From CAYRAV01 sp964422365 (lineage in GTDB: Bacteria > Bacillota > Clostridia > Lachnospirales > Lachnospiraceae), in contig CAYRAV010000072.1 of NCBI GenBank assembly GCA_964422365.1, positions 1 through 15,265 on the forward strand: DNA of 15,265 nt, in the 5' to 3' direction. The translations under genes and the position numbers were made by a program. Shown here in pieces: positions 1 through 5,737 of the stretch (its first letter is position 1; every line of letters starts with the position of its first letter). Under the pieces are notes generated by a model that saw nothing but the letters and a program-made list of their open reading frames with translations, had not been told where the DNA came from and ran no database searches.

Positions 1-386
1 AAATAATTATTGACCAGACGAAACACTGTTAGTAAATCTTTTTTTTCGACAATATAATTCATACTGTCACAAATGCTGACAACCGCTGCAACTGTTCCAT
101 ATAATTCCATTTCACGCATATCCTGTAAAAGATATAAAATATCTTTTGTATTTTTCTCTTTTGCAATTGAAAGCATTTCCTCTGAACAATCAATTCCAAT
201 CATATCATAGCCTGATTCTGCCAAAAGCTCTGTAATATTCCCTGTACCACAGCCCAAATCGGCTATCAAACCGTTTTCTACCCCATACCCCTTTAACAAT
301 CCTACCAAATATTCACTCCAATTCTCATAAGGAATATTATCCATGAAACTATCATACACTTGTGCAAATACTGTATATGCCTCCAT
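1..386 (-). CDS. Class I SAM-dependent methyltransferase, N-terminal part (cut by window edge)
   Basis: The visible 128 residues begin MEAYTVFAQVYDSFMD and carry the glycine-rich SAM-binding motif I, ADLGCGTGN, at about residues 42-50. The acidic residue closing strand beta-2 (IGID, D66) follows, as expected for binding the ribose of S-adenosylmethionine. The stretch DSMNYIV near 108-113 resembles the motif IV region. The gene runs off the left edge, so the C-terminal half, where substrate specificity would lie, is missing. The start ATG is preceded by GGGAG about 8 nt upstream, which supports it. Small cytosolic methyltransferases of this shape act on many small molecules or RNAs, and nothing here identifies the substrate. 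The fold assignment is firm; the function beyond 'methyltransferase' is not. Confidence 0.88.
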   Translation of the reverse strand, partial: MEAYTVFAQVYDSFMDNIPYENWSEYLVGLLKGYGVENGLIADLGCGTGNITELLAESGYDMIGIDCSEEMLSIAKEKNTKDILYLLQDMREMELYGTVAAVVSICDSMNYIVEKKDLLTVFRLVNNY

Positions 387-422
387 ATTTTTTTCTCCCT
401 GCTTTCATGATCTATCTTTTTT

Positions 423-428
423 ATAATA
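423..428 (-). promoter_or_regulatory. Possible extended -10 promoter of the methyltransferase gene
   Basis: On minus the sequence reads TGGTATTAT, an extended -10 (TGnTATTAT), about 37 nt before the start codon. I see no convincing -35 hexamer 16-18 nt further up, so the assignment rests on the -10 and its position. Confidence 0.35.
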
Positions 429-507
429 CCATTTCGCATTACCAAAACGTCTATTCCAGCTAATCAAAATTCACAAACCAGTGGAACAAATTCTTCCTAT
501 GCATAAC

Positions 508-543
508 AAAAAACACTGTAAATATCACTATCTACAGTGTTTT
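508..543 (-). terminator. Intrinsic terminator of the tRNA-Gln gene
   Basis: An inverted repeat pairs AAAACACTGTA (510-520) with TACAGTGTTTT (533-543) around a 12-nt loop. On minus the second arm runs into TTTTTTG. It lies 15 nt past the 3' end of the tRNA, where its terminator should be. Confidence 0.75.
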
Positions 544-557
544 CCACCTTTATAGAG

Positions 558-629
558 CTGGGCTACAGGGACTCGAACCCCGAACTGCTGGAATCAGAAT
601 CCAGTGCCTTACCATTTGGCGATAGCCCA
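558..629 (-). tRNA. tRNA-Gln, anticodon CUG
   Basis: The 72-nt cloverleaf folds cleanly on minus. The acceptor stem TGGGCTA (629-623) pairs with TAGCCCA (565-559). The D arm is GCC...GGC, the anticodon stem is CTGGA/TCCAG with loop TTCTGAT, and the T arm holds the GTTCGAGTC loop. The anticodon CTG complements plus 595-597 and reads CAG (Gln). The discriminator base is G. CCA is not encoded, so it must be added after transcription. In low-GC Firmicutes the UUG tRNA-Gln isoacceptor is the essential one, so this CUG gene is probably a supplementary isoacceptor, which I infer. It has its own promoter upstream and terminator downstream and looks like a single-gene unit. Confidence 0.96.
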
Positions 630-648
630 TTACGCTGTTGCAAGAAGT

Positions 649-677
649 ATTATATAACATGATTTTATAAAATGCAA
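649..677 (-). promoter_or_regulatory. Sigma-A promoter of tRNA-Gln
   Basis: On minus, TTGCAT (677-672) and a perfect TATAAT (654-649) are separated by exactly 17 nt. The predicted start near 642 leaves a leader of about 12 nt before the mature tRNA. This is the best-formed promoter in the window. Confidence 0.8.
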
Positions 678-714
678 GTACTTTTTTTAATTTTTTATAT
701 ATTTTTGTTTAAAT

Positions 715-782
715 GGTTACAATTCAGTCATTTCATTCATAATTTCCCATAATTTACAGTATCACCAAAAAATTTACAGTTT
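715..782 (+). repeat. Dispersed intergenic repeat, copy A
   Basis: From 734 to 782 this matches 5784-5832 over 49 nt with 8 mismatches, sharing CATTCATAATTT and ACCAAAAAATT. Similarity continues leftward, weaker, over GTTACAATTCAGTCAT. The left arm of the repeat seen at 5738 is absent here. Confidence 0.65.
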
Positions 783-801
783 AGCTAATAAATTATAATA
801 T

Positions 802-872
802 ACTCTGACAACATGCCAAACGCATGATTGTGAAGCTTATATGTTTGTGCGTTTGCCTGACTCTGACAATAT
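802..872. repeat. Hairpin flanked by 13-nt direct repeats
   Basis: ACTCTGACAA[C/T]AT occurs at 802-814 and 860-872. Between the copies an imperfect inverted repeat pairs GCCAAACGCA (815-824) with TGCGTTTGCC (848-857), 9 of 10 positions. No coding frame or U-tract accompanies it. Confidence 0.5.
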
Positions 873-911
873 CACTACTTGTTCCTCTTATATAAATATG
901 TTAAAATAAAA

Positions 912-935
912 TAACTATTCAGAAGATGCCATTCA
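912..935 (+). repeat. Dispersed intergenic repeat, short copy E
   Basis: TAACTATTCAG then TGCCATTCA matches the right arm of the copy at 5738-5832 (TAACTATCCAG, then TGCCATTCA), with one extra base between the two blocks. The similarity fades after 935. Confidence 0.5.
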
Positions 936-1101
936 CAAAATAAGAATGATTATCTTGAAGCAATATAAAATAGTAAAGAACAGAAAACTTTTTCACTCTT
1001 GTATCTGGATCCATCAAGAAACAAAGCTATGCTAAATAGTCCTGTTACAAAACCACCATAAATGAAAGTTATGAGATGCATGTCGGAATACCTGAATTCA
1101 G

Positions 1102-1121
1102 TTTTTTGCTAAAGCAAAAAA
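1102..1121. other. Small A/T hairpin upstream of the 1161 gene
   Basis: TTTTTTGC and GCAAAAAA form a perfect 8-bp stem with a TAAA loop, preceded by the palindrome CTGAATTCAG. It ends 39 nt before the start codon. With so little GC in the stem, a terminator role is doubtful. Confidence 0.4.
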
Positions 1122-1160
1122 GGGTACTTTCATAGAAAATTTAAACGGAGGAAACATACC

Positions 1161-1562
1161 ATGAAGCACTTATTTTATCGCTGTAATATCCAATTAGACT
1201 ATCCCACTGATACACGTATTCTTTTGATTGAAGCAAACAGCCCCCTTTCAACCGTACATGATATTATCCAATTGGCTTTTGAATTAGATAATGACAAAGA
1301 ATTTCAATTTTATTGCGGCAAGATTCCTTATATACCTACCACCTTTTCCAAAGCAATTGCTCCCAAAAAATTTAATCCCTTATCACCACAGCTTCCTTTA
1401 AGTGCCTTAGAGCTAAAGAGCAACACTATCTTATCTTATTTATATGATTTCCATAACCCCTTTCTGTTTTATATTACGATTGAAAAACTTTGCACAGCTA
1501 ATACAGCTTCTACCTCCCCTCGTCTGCTGCAGAATCCCGAAGAAATTCATTCCCGCAGCTAA
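1161..1562 (+). CDS. Small protein resembling the pRiA4b ORF-3-like domain, possibly C-terminally truncated
   Basis: This 133-residue protein has a clear ribosome site (GGAGG at 1146-1150, 10 nt before ATG). Its order of motifs resembles the pRiA4b ORF-3-like family: a beta strand (LLIEANSPL, about 21-29), the segment TVHDIIQLAFELD, an FQFYCG strand, then a leucine-rich segment leading to LSYLYDF (about 91-97), matching the family's Y-x-YDFGD region, and an ITIEKL strand. The glycines and aspartate usual after YDF are replaced by HNP. Members of the family as I know it are often longer, with a C-terminal Cys/Pro-rich tail. Here the protein ends soon after the core, and the stop codon lies 2 nt before a 175-bp inverted-repeat element, so truncation by insertion is plausible. 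The function of the family is poorly known, and I assign none. Confidence 0.6.
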   Translation: MKHLFYRCNIQLDYPTDTRILLIEANSPLSTVHDIIQLAFELDNDKEFQFYCGKIPYIPTTFSKAIAPKKFNPLSPQLPLSALELKSNTILSYLYDFHNPFLFYITIEKLCTANTASTSPRLLQNPEEIHSRS

Positions 1563-1564
1563 AC

Positions 1565-1739
1565 CGTGTTTGAAAATTGCTTGTTACAAGATATGCGTCA
1601 CAATTTGTGGGGAATTTAGGGCAAATATCCATACCTTATCGGACAAAGTCCGCCAGCCCGAAAGGGCATAAGTTACGGGATACCCGGATGGGTACGCAAA
1701 GCGGGGCATGCAGATTGGGGCAATGAATTTTCAAACACG
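1565..1739. mobile_element. MITE-like or structured-RNA element with terminal inverted repeats
   Basis: The ends are inverted copies of CGTGTTTGAAAATT (1565-1578 and 1726-1739), with 17 of 19 positions matching when extended inward. The interior is much richer in GC than its neighbours. It packs three perfect hairpins into about 55 nt: CGGAC-AAA-GTCCG (1640-1652), GCCC-GAAA-GGGC with a GNRA loop (1656-1667), and TACCC-GGAT-GGGTA (1681-1694). It encodes no credible protein. The terminal repeats suggest a non-autonomous mobile element, while the tight hairpins and GNRA loop would also suit a folded RNA. I see no clear target-site duplication, and no transposase lies in the window. Confidence 0.6.
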
Positions 1740-1765
1740 CTCTAGTGGCTGCACATCAAAACACC

Positions 1766-1804
1766 TTGACTTTTCATAAAAAAGAAGGCATGATAGAACT
1801 ATCA
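1766..1804 (+). promoter_or_regulatory. Candidate pncB promoter with overlapping palindromic operator
   Basis: TTGACT (1766-1771) is followed after 17 nt by a weak CATGAT (1789-1794). The perfect palindrome TGATAG-AA-CTATCA (1791-1804) overlaps the -10 and the predicted start, a typical place for a repressor. NiaR and NrtR are known regulators of NAD salvage genes, but I cannot match this palindrome to either. Confidence 0.4.
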
Positions 1805-1839
1805 ATTTGTTATTTTCATAATTATAAGGGGGAATTGTT

Positions 1840-3297
1840 TTGAAAGGAAATTTAACACTACTGACAGACTTTTACCAACTTACTATGATGCAGGGTTATT
1901 TCAAAAATAAGCGAAATGAAACTGTTATCTTTGATGCTTTTTACCGCACCAATCCATCTGGCGGCGGATATGCTGTCTGTGCCGGCTTAGAACAAATTAT
2001 TCAATATATTAAAGATTTGCATTTTGATTACGATGACATTTCCTATTTGCGTAGTTTAGGTGTATTCGATGAAGATTTTTTGGATTATCTGGCTGGTTTT
2101 CATTTTACAGGAGATATCTATGCTATTCCGGAAGGAACAGTTGTATTTCCAATGGAACCTTTGGTGAAAGTAATTGCTCCTATTATGGAGGCCCAACTGA
2201 TTGAAACGGCACTTCTTAATATATTAAACCACCAGTCTCTTATTGCAACAAAAGCTGCCCGTGTATGTTATGCTGCCAAAGGAGAAGCAGTTATGGAATT
2301 CGGTCTTCGCCGTGCACAAGGACCTGATGCGGGTATCTTTGGTGCCAGAGCAGCTGTTATTGGGGGCTGTATTGGAACAAGCAATGTTCTTTGCGGATGT
2401 ACTTTTGATATTCCTGTACTTGGTACTCATGCACATAGTTGGATTATGAGTTTTCCCGATGAACTAACTGCTTTCCGAAAATATGCCAAGCTGTACCCTA
2501 ATAATACCACCCTGCTTGTAGATACCTATGATACTCTCCATCTTGGCATACCTCATGCTATCACTGTTTTCAAAGAACTAAGAGAATCTGGAAAGATGCC
2601 TAAAATGTATGGCATCCGCCTTGACAGCGGCGATCTGGCTTATCTCTCTAAAAAGGCAAGAAAAATGTTAGATGATGCCGGTTTCCCTGATGCTTCCATC
2701 TGTGCTTCCAGTGATTTAGATGAATATTTAATTGATTCTTTAAAAACACAAGGTGCTAAAATTGATTCTTGGGGTGTAGGAACCAATTTGATTACTTCTA
2801 AAGATTGTCCTTCTTTTGGTGGTGTCTACAAACTAGCTGCAATTGAAAAAGATAAAAAATTTATTCCTAAAATCAAATTGTCAGAAAATCAATGTAAAAT
2901 TACCAATCCTGGCAATAAAACCATATATCGTATCTATGATAAAGAAACAGGAAAAATCCATGCGGATTTAATTGCCTTAACAGAGGAATACTATACAGAA
3001 AGCGATCCACTGCTTTTATTTGATCCTCTTGCCACTTGGAAAAAAACAAAGTTACCAGCCGGCAGCTATATTCTGAAAAAACTCTTAACTCCTGTTTTTC
3101 AAAATGGTCAATGTGTTTATGAAACACCAAAAGTGATGGAAATTCGTGCTTATTGCCAGCAGCAGCTTGATACTTTGTGGGACGAGTCCAAAAGACTTGT
3201 CAATCCTCATAATGTTTATGTGGATTTATCCAAGCCTCTATATGATATGAAAAATGAGTTATTAGATAGTTATGAAGAAATGAAAACACATTTGTAA
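1840..3297 (+). CDS. pncB: Nicotinate phosphoribosyltransferase
   Basis: This cytosolic enzyme joins nicotinate and PRPP, with ATP hydrolysis, to form nicotinate mononucleotide, the first step of the Preiss-Handler route to NAD. At 485 residues it has the length of the Gram-positive family. Diagnostic motifs are TDFYQLTMMQGYF (9-21), FYRTNPSGGGYAV (34-46), EFGLRRAQGPDAG (153-165), GTHAHSW (195-201), which should hold the histidine that is phosphorylated in the family, the phosphate-binding YGIRLDSGDL (257-266), and DSWGVGTNL (309-317). The start is TTG, supported by AAGGGGG 7 nt upstream and by the usual family N-terminus LLTDFYQL close behind. It appears monocistronic; a palindrome over its candidate promoter suggests repression. 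No motif is missing, so I read it as functional. Confidence 0.96.
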   Translation: MKGNLTLLTDFYQLTMMQGYFKNKRNETVIFDAFYRTNPSGGGYAVCAGLEQIIQYIKDLHFDYDDISYLRSLGVFDEDFLDYLAGFHFTGDIYAIPEGTVVFPMEPLVKVIAPIMEAQLIETALLNILNHQSLIATKAARVCYAAKGEAVMEFGLRRAQGPDAGIFGARAAVIGGCIGTSNVLCGCTFDIPVLGTHAHSWIMSFPDELTAFRKYAKLYPNNTTLLVDTYDTLHLGIPHAITVFKELRESGKMPKMYGIRLDSGDLAYLSKKARKMLDDAGFPDASICASSDLDEYLIDSLKTQGAKIDSWGVGTNLITSKDCPSFGGVYKLAAIEKDKKFIPKIKLSENQCKITNPGNKTIYRIYDKETGKIHADLIALTEEYYTESDPLLLFDPLATWKKTKLPAGSYILKKLLTPVFQNGQCVYETPKVMEIRAYCQQQLDTLWDESKRLVNPHNVYVDLSKPLYDMKNELLDSYEEMKTHL

Positions 3298-3410
3298 GAA
3301 ACAGTCATGAAATAACTTTGTACTTTAGCAAAAAATAAATCCACAGATGCAGCAGGGCTGTTGAAGCATGTCAGCACAAAATCAACCTTTTTGTAAATTA
3401 TGAATGACAG

Positions 3411-3459
3411 TTCTAAATAGAAAACATATATTATAGTAATATATGTTTCTATTTAGAAT
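3411..3459. repeat. Long near-perfect inverted repeat just upstream of the VanY-type gene
   Basis: TTCTAAATAGAAA-A-CATATATTA and its reverse complement form a stem of about 22 bp with one bulged A and a 3-nt loop (TAG). The right arm ends 1-2 nt before the ribosome site AGGTG. No U-tract follows on either strand, so it is a poor intrinsic terminator. It could limit ribosome access, or be an inserted palindrome. Confidence 0.65.
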
Positions 3460-3470
3460 GAGGTGCTGTT

Positions 3471-4094
3471 ATGCCAGAAGTAACAAGACCAGATGACATT
3501 GATGTACTGGTAAATAAAGAATATTCCCTTCCAGAGGATTATATACCAAAAGACTTAACTGAACCTGATATCCTGTTTCCATTTGAATATCCTGATGATA
3601 AAAAATTGCTGCAAAAGGAAGCCGCAGATGCTATTGAAGCATTATTTGAAGCTGCTGCAAAAGAAAACCTTCATTTATATGGCATCTCCGGCTACCGCTC
3701 TTATGCACGCCAAAAAGCAATTTATGAAACAAATCTTGCCAATCGTGGTGAGGAATACACCAATCGTTATTCTGCCATGCCTGGTCATAGTGAACACCAG
3801 ACTGGTCTCGCAATGGATGTTTCCACACCATCAATTGACTTTCATTTAGATGAAGGATTTGCTGCCACACCAGAAGGAAAATGGCTTGCTGACAATGCTT
3901 ACCGTTATGGTTTTATCATTCGCTACCCGAAAGATAAGACTCATATCACAGGATATTCCTATGAACCCTGGCACATCCGTTATGTAGGTATTCCTCTTGC
4001 TGAAAAGCTTCACAATGAAAACCTGACTTTAGAAGAATACACATCACTGTTCACACCTACGGAGCAAACAGTAACGGAATCCAGTTTATCATAA
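3471..4094 (+). CDS. VanY-type D-alanyl-D-alanine carboxypeptidase (peptidase M15B) lacking a signal peptide
   Basis: The protein (207 aa) is a zinc D,D-carboxypeptidase, an enzyme that removes the terminal D-Ala from peptidoglycan stem peptides. It shows LVNKEYSLPEDYIP (13-26), SGYRSYARQ (73-81), the zinc motif SEHQTGLAMD with H109 and D116, and YEPWHIRYVG, supplying the catalytic E165 and the third ligand H168. All active-site residues are present. Typical VanY/DacB-like proteins have an N-terminal signal or TM anchor plus linker before LVNKE; here only 12 residues precede it. An in-frame TGA at 3459-3461 rules out extension upstream. Either this is a cytosolic form, as known for VanXY enzymes, or the export segment was lost, perhaps when the inverted repeat at 3411-3459 arrived. 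The gene stands alone, without vanR/S/H/A/X, so glycopeptide resistance should not be inferred. Confidence 0.88.
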   Translation: MPEVTRPDDIDVLVNKEYSLPEDYIPKDLTEPDILFPFEYPDDKKLLQKEAADAIEALFEAAAKENLHLYGISGYRSYARQKAIYETNLANRGEEYTNRYSAMPGHSEHQTGLAMDVSTPSIDFHLDEGFAATPEGKWLADNAYRYGFIIRYPKDKTHITGYSYEPWHIRYVGIPLAEKLHNENLTLEEYTSLFTPTEQTVTESSLS

Positions 4095-4120
4095 TTCACC
4101 TTCGGCGAAAGGCTGGATTC
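4077..4120 (+). terminator. Possible terminator hairpin spanning the end of the VanY-type gene
   Basis: GAATCCAG (4077-4084) pairs with CTGGATTC (4113-4120), with an inner CCTT/AAGG stem and a 14-nt asymmetric bulge holding the stop codon. Only a weak T-rich run (TTCTTGGCTGTTCT) follows. Confidence 0.35.
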
Positions 4121-4140
4121 TTGGCTGTTCTATGTTCTTG

Positions 4141-4174
4141 TCACATAGCTTGACAACAAGTGTCAAGCTTGTGA
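4141..4174. repeat. 14-bp inverted repeat between the VanY-type gene and plsC
   Basis: TCACA-t-AGCTTGACA pairs with TGTCAAGCT-TGTGA around the loop ACAAG, with one bulged T. No U-tract follows on either strand. It lies within a 100-nt stretch bounded by copies of AAACAGTAACG (4066-4076 and 4177-4187). Confidence 0.5.
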
Positions 4175-4246
4175 GTAAACAGTAACGAATACACTTCTGA
4201 ACGATAGTCAATTTTTAAACATATGCTGGTTTTTTTTTATATGTTG

Positions 4247-4255
4247 TGGTATAAT
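4247..4255 (+). promoter_or_regulatory. Extended -10 promoter of plsC
   Basis: TGGTATAAT combines a perfect -10 (4250-4255) with the extended TG. The -35 region is poor, as is common for extended -10 promoters. The start of plsC lies 36 nt further on. Confidence 0.6.
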
Positions 4256-4291
4256 ATTTAATAAATTTTTTATGAAGAGGTGATTATTTAT

Positions 4292-5014
4292 ATGAGAATT
4301 TTTCTTATTGCTGTTTTCCTATTTTTTTTCTCGATTATAAGTCTTCCATTGTATATTTGGGAATGGTTTGTAGGATTAAAAGATGAAAGACAGAAAGTCT
4401 GCAATGCCCAAAAAATTGTTTCCTGTGCATTTAAAGTAATTCTAATTATTGCTGGTGCCAAAATAGATTGCAGCGGCATAGAAAACGTACCGAAAGACCG
4501 CGCTATTCTTTATGTATCTAATCATCGTTCTTACCTTGATATACTTACTGGATATACAACAGTACCTACTCTGACGGGATTTATTTCTAAAAAAGAGATT
4601 CAAAAATTTCCCTGTGTGAACTATTGGATGCGTATTTTAAAATGTCTGTTTCTTGACCGGGAAAATACGAAAGAGGGGCTAAAAACAGTATTAAAAGGAG
4701 TTGAACAATTAAAAGATGGCTACTCTATTTTTGTTATGCCAGAAGGAACTCGTTCCCGTGATGAGAATTATAAAACACTTCCTTTCCATGCTGGCACCTT
4801 TAAATTAGCAACGAAATCCAATGCTGTAATTATTCCTGTAGCAATGAAAAACACTGATCTTATTTTAAGACGCCGTCACAGATGGTTTCGTCCAACTCAC
4901 GTTAAAATCCAATATGGGCAGCCCATATATGTTGAGAATCTGAGCAAGGAAGAACAAAAAAATCTCCATACAATAACACAAAATATCGTGCAAGAAATGC
5001 TTGATAAAATGTAA
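4292..5014 (+). CDS. plsC: 1-acyl-sn-glycerol-3-phosphate acyltransferase
   Basis: This membrane-bound enzyme acylates lysophosphatidic acid to phosphatidic acid in phospholipid synthesis. From the ATG at 4292 it has 240 residues, close to family length. A hydrophobic N-terminal segment (about 1-22) anchors it in the membrane. Catalytic motif I is NHRSYLD (77-83, the H-x4-D pair). FLDRE (120-124) resembles motif II, FVMPEGTRSR (147-156) is motif III for glycerol phosphate binding, and VIIPVAMKN (179-187) is motif IV. A GTG at 4280 is also open in frame, but it overlaps the ribosome site AGAGGTG; the ATG 9 nt beyond that site is the better start. It has its own extended -10 promoter and is followed after 75 nt by a one-TM protein gene on the same strand, perhaps as a two-gene unit. 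Confidence 0.93.
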   Translation: MRIFLIAVFLFFFSIISLPLYIWEWFVGLKDERQKVCNAQKIVSCAFKVILIIAGAKIDCSGIENVPKDRAILYVSNHRSYLDILTGYTTVPTLTGFISKKEIQKFPCVNYWMRILKCLFLDRENTKEGLKTVLKGVEQLKDGYSIFVMPEGTRSRDENYKTLPFHAGTFKLATKSNAVIIPVAMKNTDLILRRRHRWFRPTHVKIQYGQPIYVENLSKEEQKNLHTITQNIVQEMLDKM

Positions 5015-5017
5015 AAA

Positions 5018-5069
5018 CATTGGTACAATAATATTTGTTGCCTAATCATGCATCAAATATTTACCAATG
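5018..5069. repeat. Inverted repeat between plsC and the one-TM protein gene
   Basis: CATTGGTA (5018-5025) pairs with TACCAATG (5062-5069), and AATATTTG (5030-5037) pairs with CAAATATT (5054-5061), giving 16 bp with a 4-nt bulge and a 16-nt loop. The left arm resembles the left arm of the repeat at 12895 (shared AAACA-n-TGGTACAATA). It ends about 6 nt before the AAGGAGG ribosome site of the next gene. Confidence 0.5.
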
Positions 5070-5089
5070 AATCGAAGGAGGTATATAGA

Positions 5090-5662
5090 ATGAAACCTTG
5101 GCTCATCGTTCTATTAATCGTTCTTGTAATAGCAATTATTGTTTTATTTTTACTTTATCGCTATGGAACAAAATTACAAGAAAAATCAGAAACAAATCAT
5201 GCTGAAATGCTTGCAGGTGCACAGACCCAGTCACTATTGGTTATAGATAAAAAACGAATGAAACTGACAGAAGCCAATTTACCAAAAATCGTTGTAGAAC
5301 AGACACCAAAATACTTACGGCGCACTAAAGTACCTGTTGTAAAAGTAAAAATCGGACCAAGAATCTTAACAATGATCTGCGATGAAAAAATCTTTGATAT
5401 CATTCCTTTAAAAAAGGAAGTAAAAGCAGTCATCAATGGTATCTATATTATAGATGTAAAAGGATTAAGAAGTGGTTTAGATACAAAACCTGTAAAAAAG
5501 AGCTTTATGCAGAAAATGCGTGATAAATCGGAAGCTTTAATGGCAGAAGAAAAAGAGAGAAAAACAAAAGAAAGAACGGTTCAATTGCGGAAGTCGTTGG
5601 CTTTAATGGTAGAAGAAAAAGAGAGAAAAACAAAAGAAGGTAAAAATAAAAAAACCAAATAA
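5090..5662 (+). CDS. Conserved hypothetical protein with one N-terminal membrane segment
   Basis: I recognise this as a conserved protein type of Lachnospiraceae-like Clostridia, but no function is known to me. The 190 residues begin with a strong TM helix (about 4-23, LIVLLIVLVIAIIVLFLLYR). A soluble core (about 40-130) follows, containing GAQTQSLLVIDKKRMKL, EQTPKYLRRTKVPVVKVKIG and EVKAVINGIYIIDVKGL; by charge it should face the cytoplasm. The tail is lysine- and glutamate-rich and contains a 22-residue tandem duplication (ALMAEEKERKTKE and ALMVEEKERKTKE). An ATG at 5048 is also open in frame, but AAGGAGG sits 8 nt before the ATG at 5090, which I chose. The gene follows plsC by 75 nt and is followed by a strong hairpin. 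A role in envelope physiology is only a guess from the TM segment and neighbour. Confidence 0.8.
   Translation: MKPWLIVLLIVLVIAIIVLFLLYRYGTKLQEKSETNHAEMLAGAQTQSLLVIDKKRMKLTEANLPKIVVEQTPKYLRRTKVPVVKVKIGPRILTMICDEKIFDIIPLKKEVKAVINGIYIIDVKGLRSGLDTKPVKKSFMQKMRDKSEALMAEEKERKTKERTVQLRKSLALMVEEKERKTKEGKNKKTK
5534..5638 (+). repeat. 66-nt-period tandem duplication inside the one-TM protein gene
   Basis: Positions 5534-5572 and 5600-5638 match at 38 of 39 bases, 66 nt apart (22 codons). The reading frame is kept. Such high identity implies a recent duplication by slippage or unequal recombination. Confidence 0.85.
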
Positions 5663-5691
5663 GAATGATGAGAAAAAATTCTTATTATTCA

Positions 5692-5737
5692 CTACAAAAG
5701 AGGTTATTGCATAAACGCGCAACAACCTCTTTTGTAG
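5692..5737. terminator. Strong hairpin after the one-TM protein gene
   Basis: CTACAAAAGAGGTT pairs perfectly with AACCTCTTTTGTAG (14 bp), and after one mismatch TTGC pairs with GCAA. It lies 29 nt past the stop codon and also faces the end of the minus-strand DUF1934 gene, so it may act for both. No clean U-tract follows; the only T-run is in the stem. Confidence 0.55.

Larger units (their letters stand above)
783..1160. other. Gene-free stretch between tRNA-Gln and the 1161 gene
   Basis: I see no supportable open reading frame on either strand here. The stretch holds a hairpin flanked by direct repeats (802-872), a short repeat copy (912-935) and a small A/T hairpin (1102-1121). The rest is AT-rich sequence without recognised features. 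It may be decayed DNA, judging by its repeats and lack of coding signal. Confidence 0.6.

Noticed and set aside
558..629. tRNA-Gln as an integration site (att) for a mobile island
   Set aside because: No integrase and no duplicated tRNA 3' end are found in the window.
1444..1671. 75-aa open frame overlapping the end of the 1161 gene and the inverted-repeat element
   Set aside because: It overlaps a better-supported gene in another frame, has no ribosome site, and its second half lies in the hairpin-rich element.
3393..3406. GTAAATTATGAATG as a further copy of the dispersed repeat on minus
   Set aside because: Only a 14-nt AT-rich core matches, with no similarity on either side, so chance cannot be excluded.
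3471..4094. Part of a vancomycin-resistance cluster
   Set aside because: No vanR/S/H/A/X neighbours are present, and the Ddl omega loop has the tyrosine of ordinary D-Ala-D-Ala ligases.
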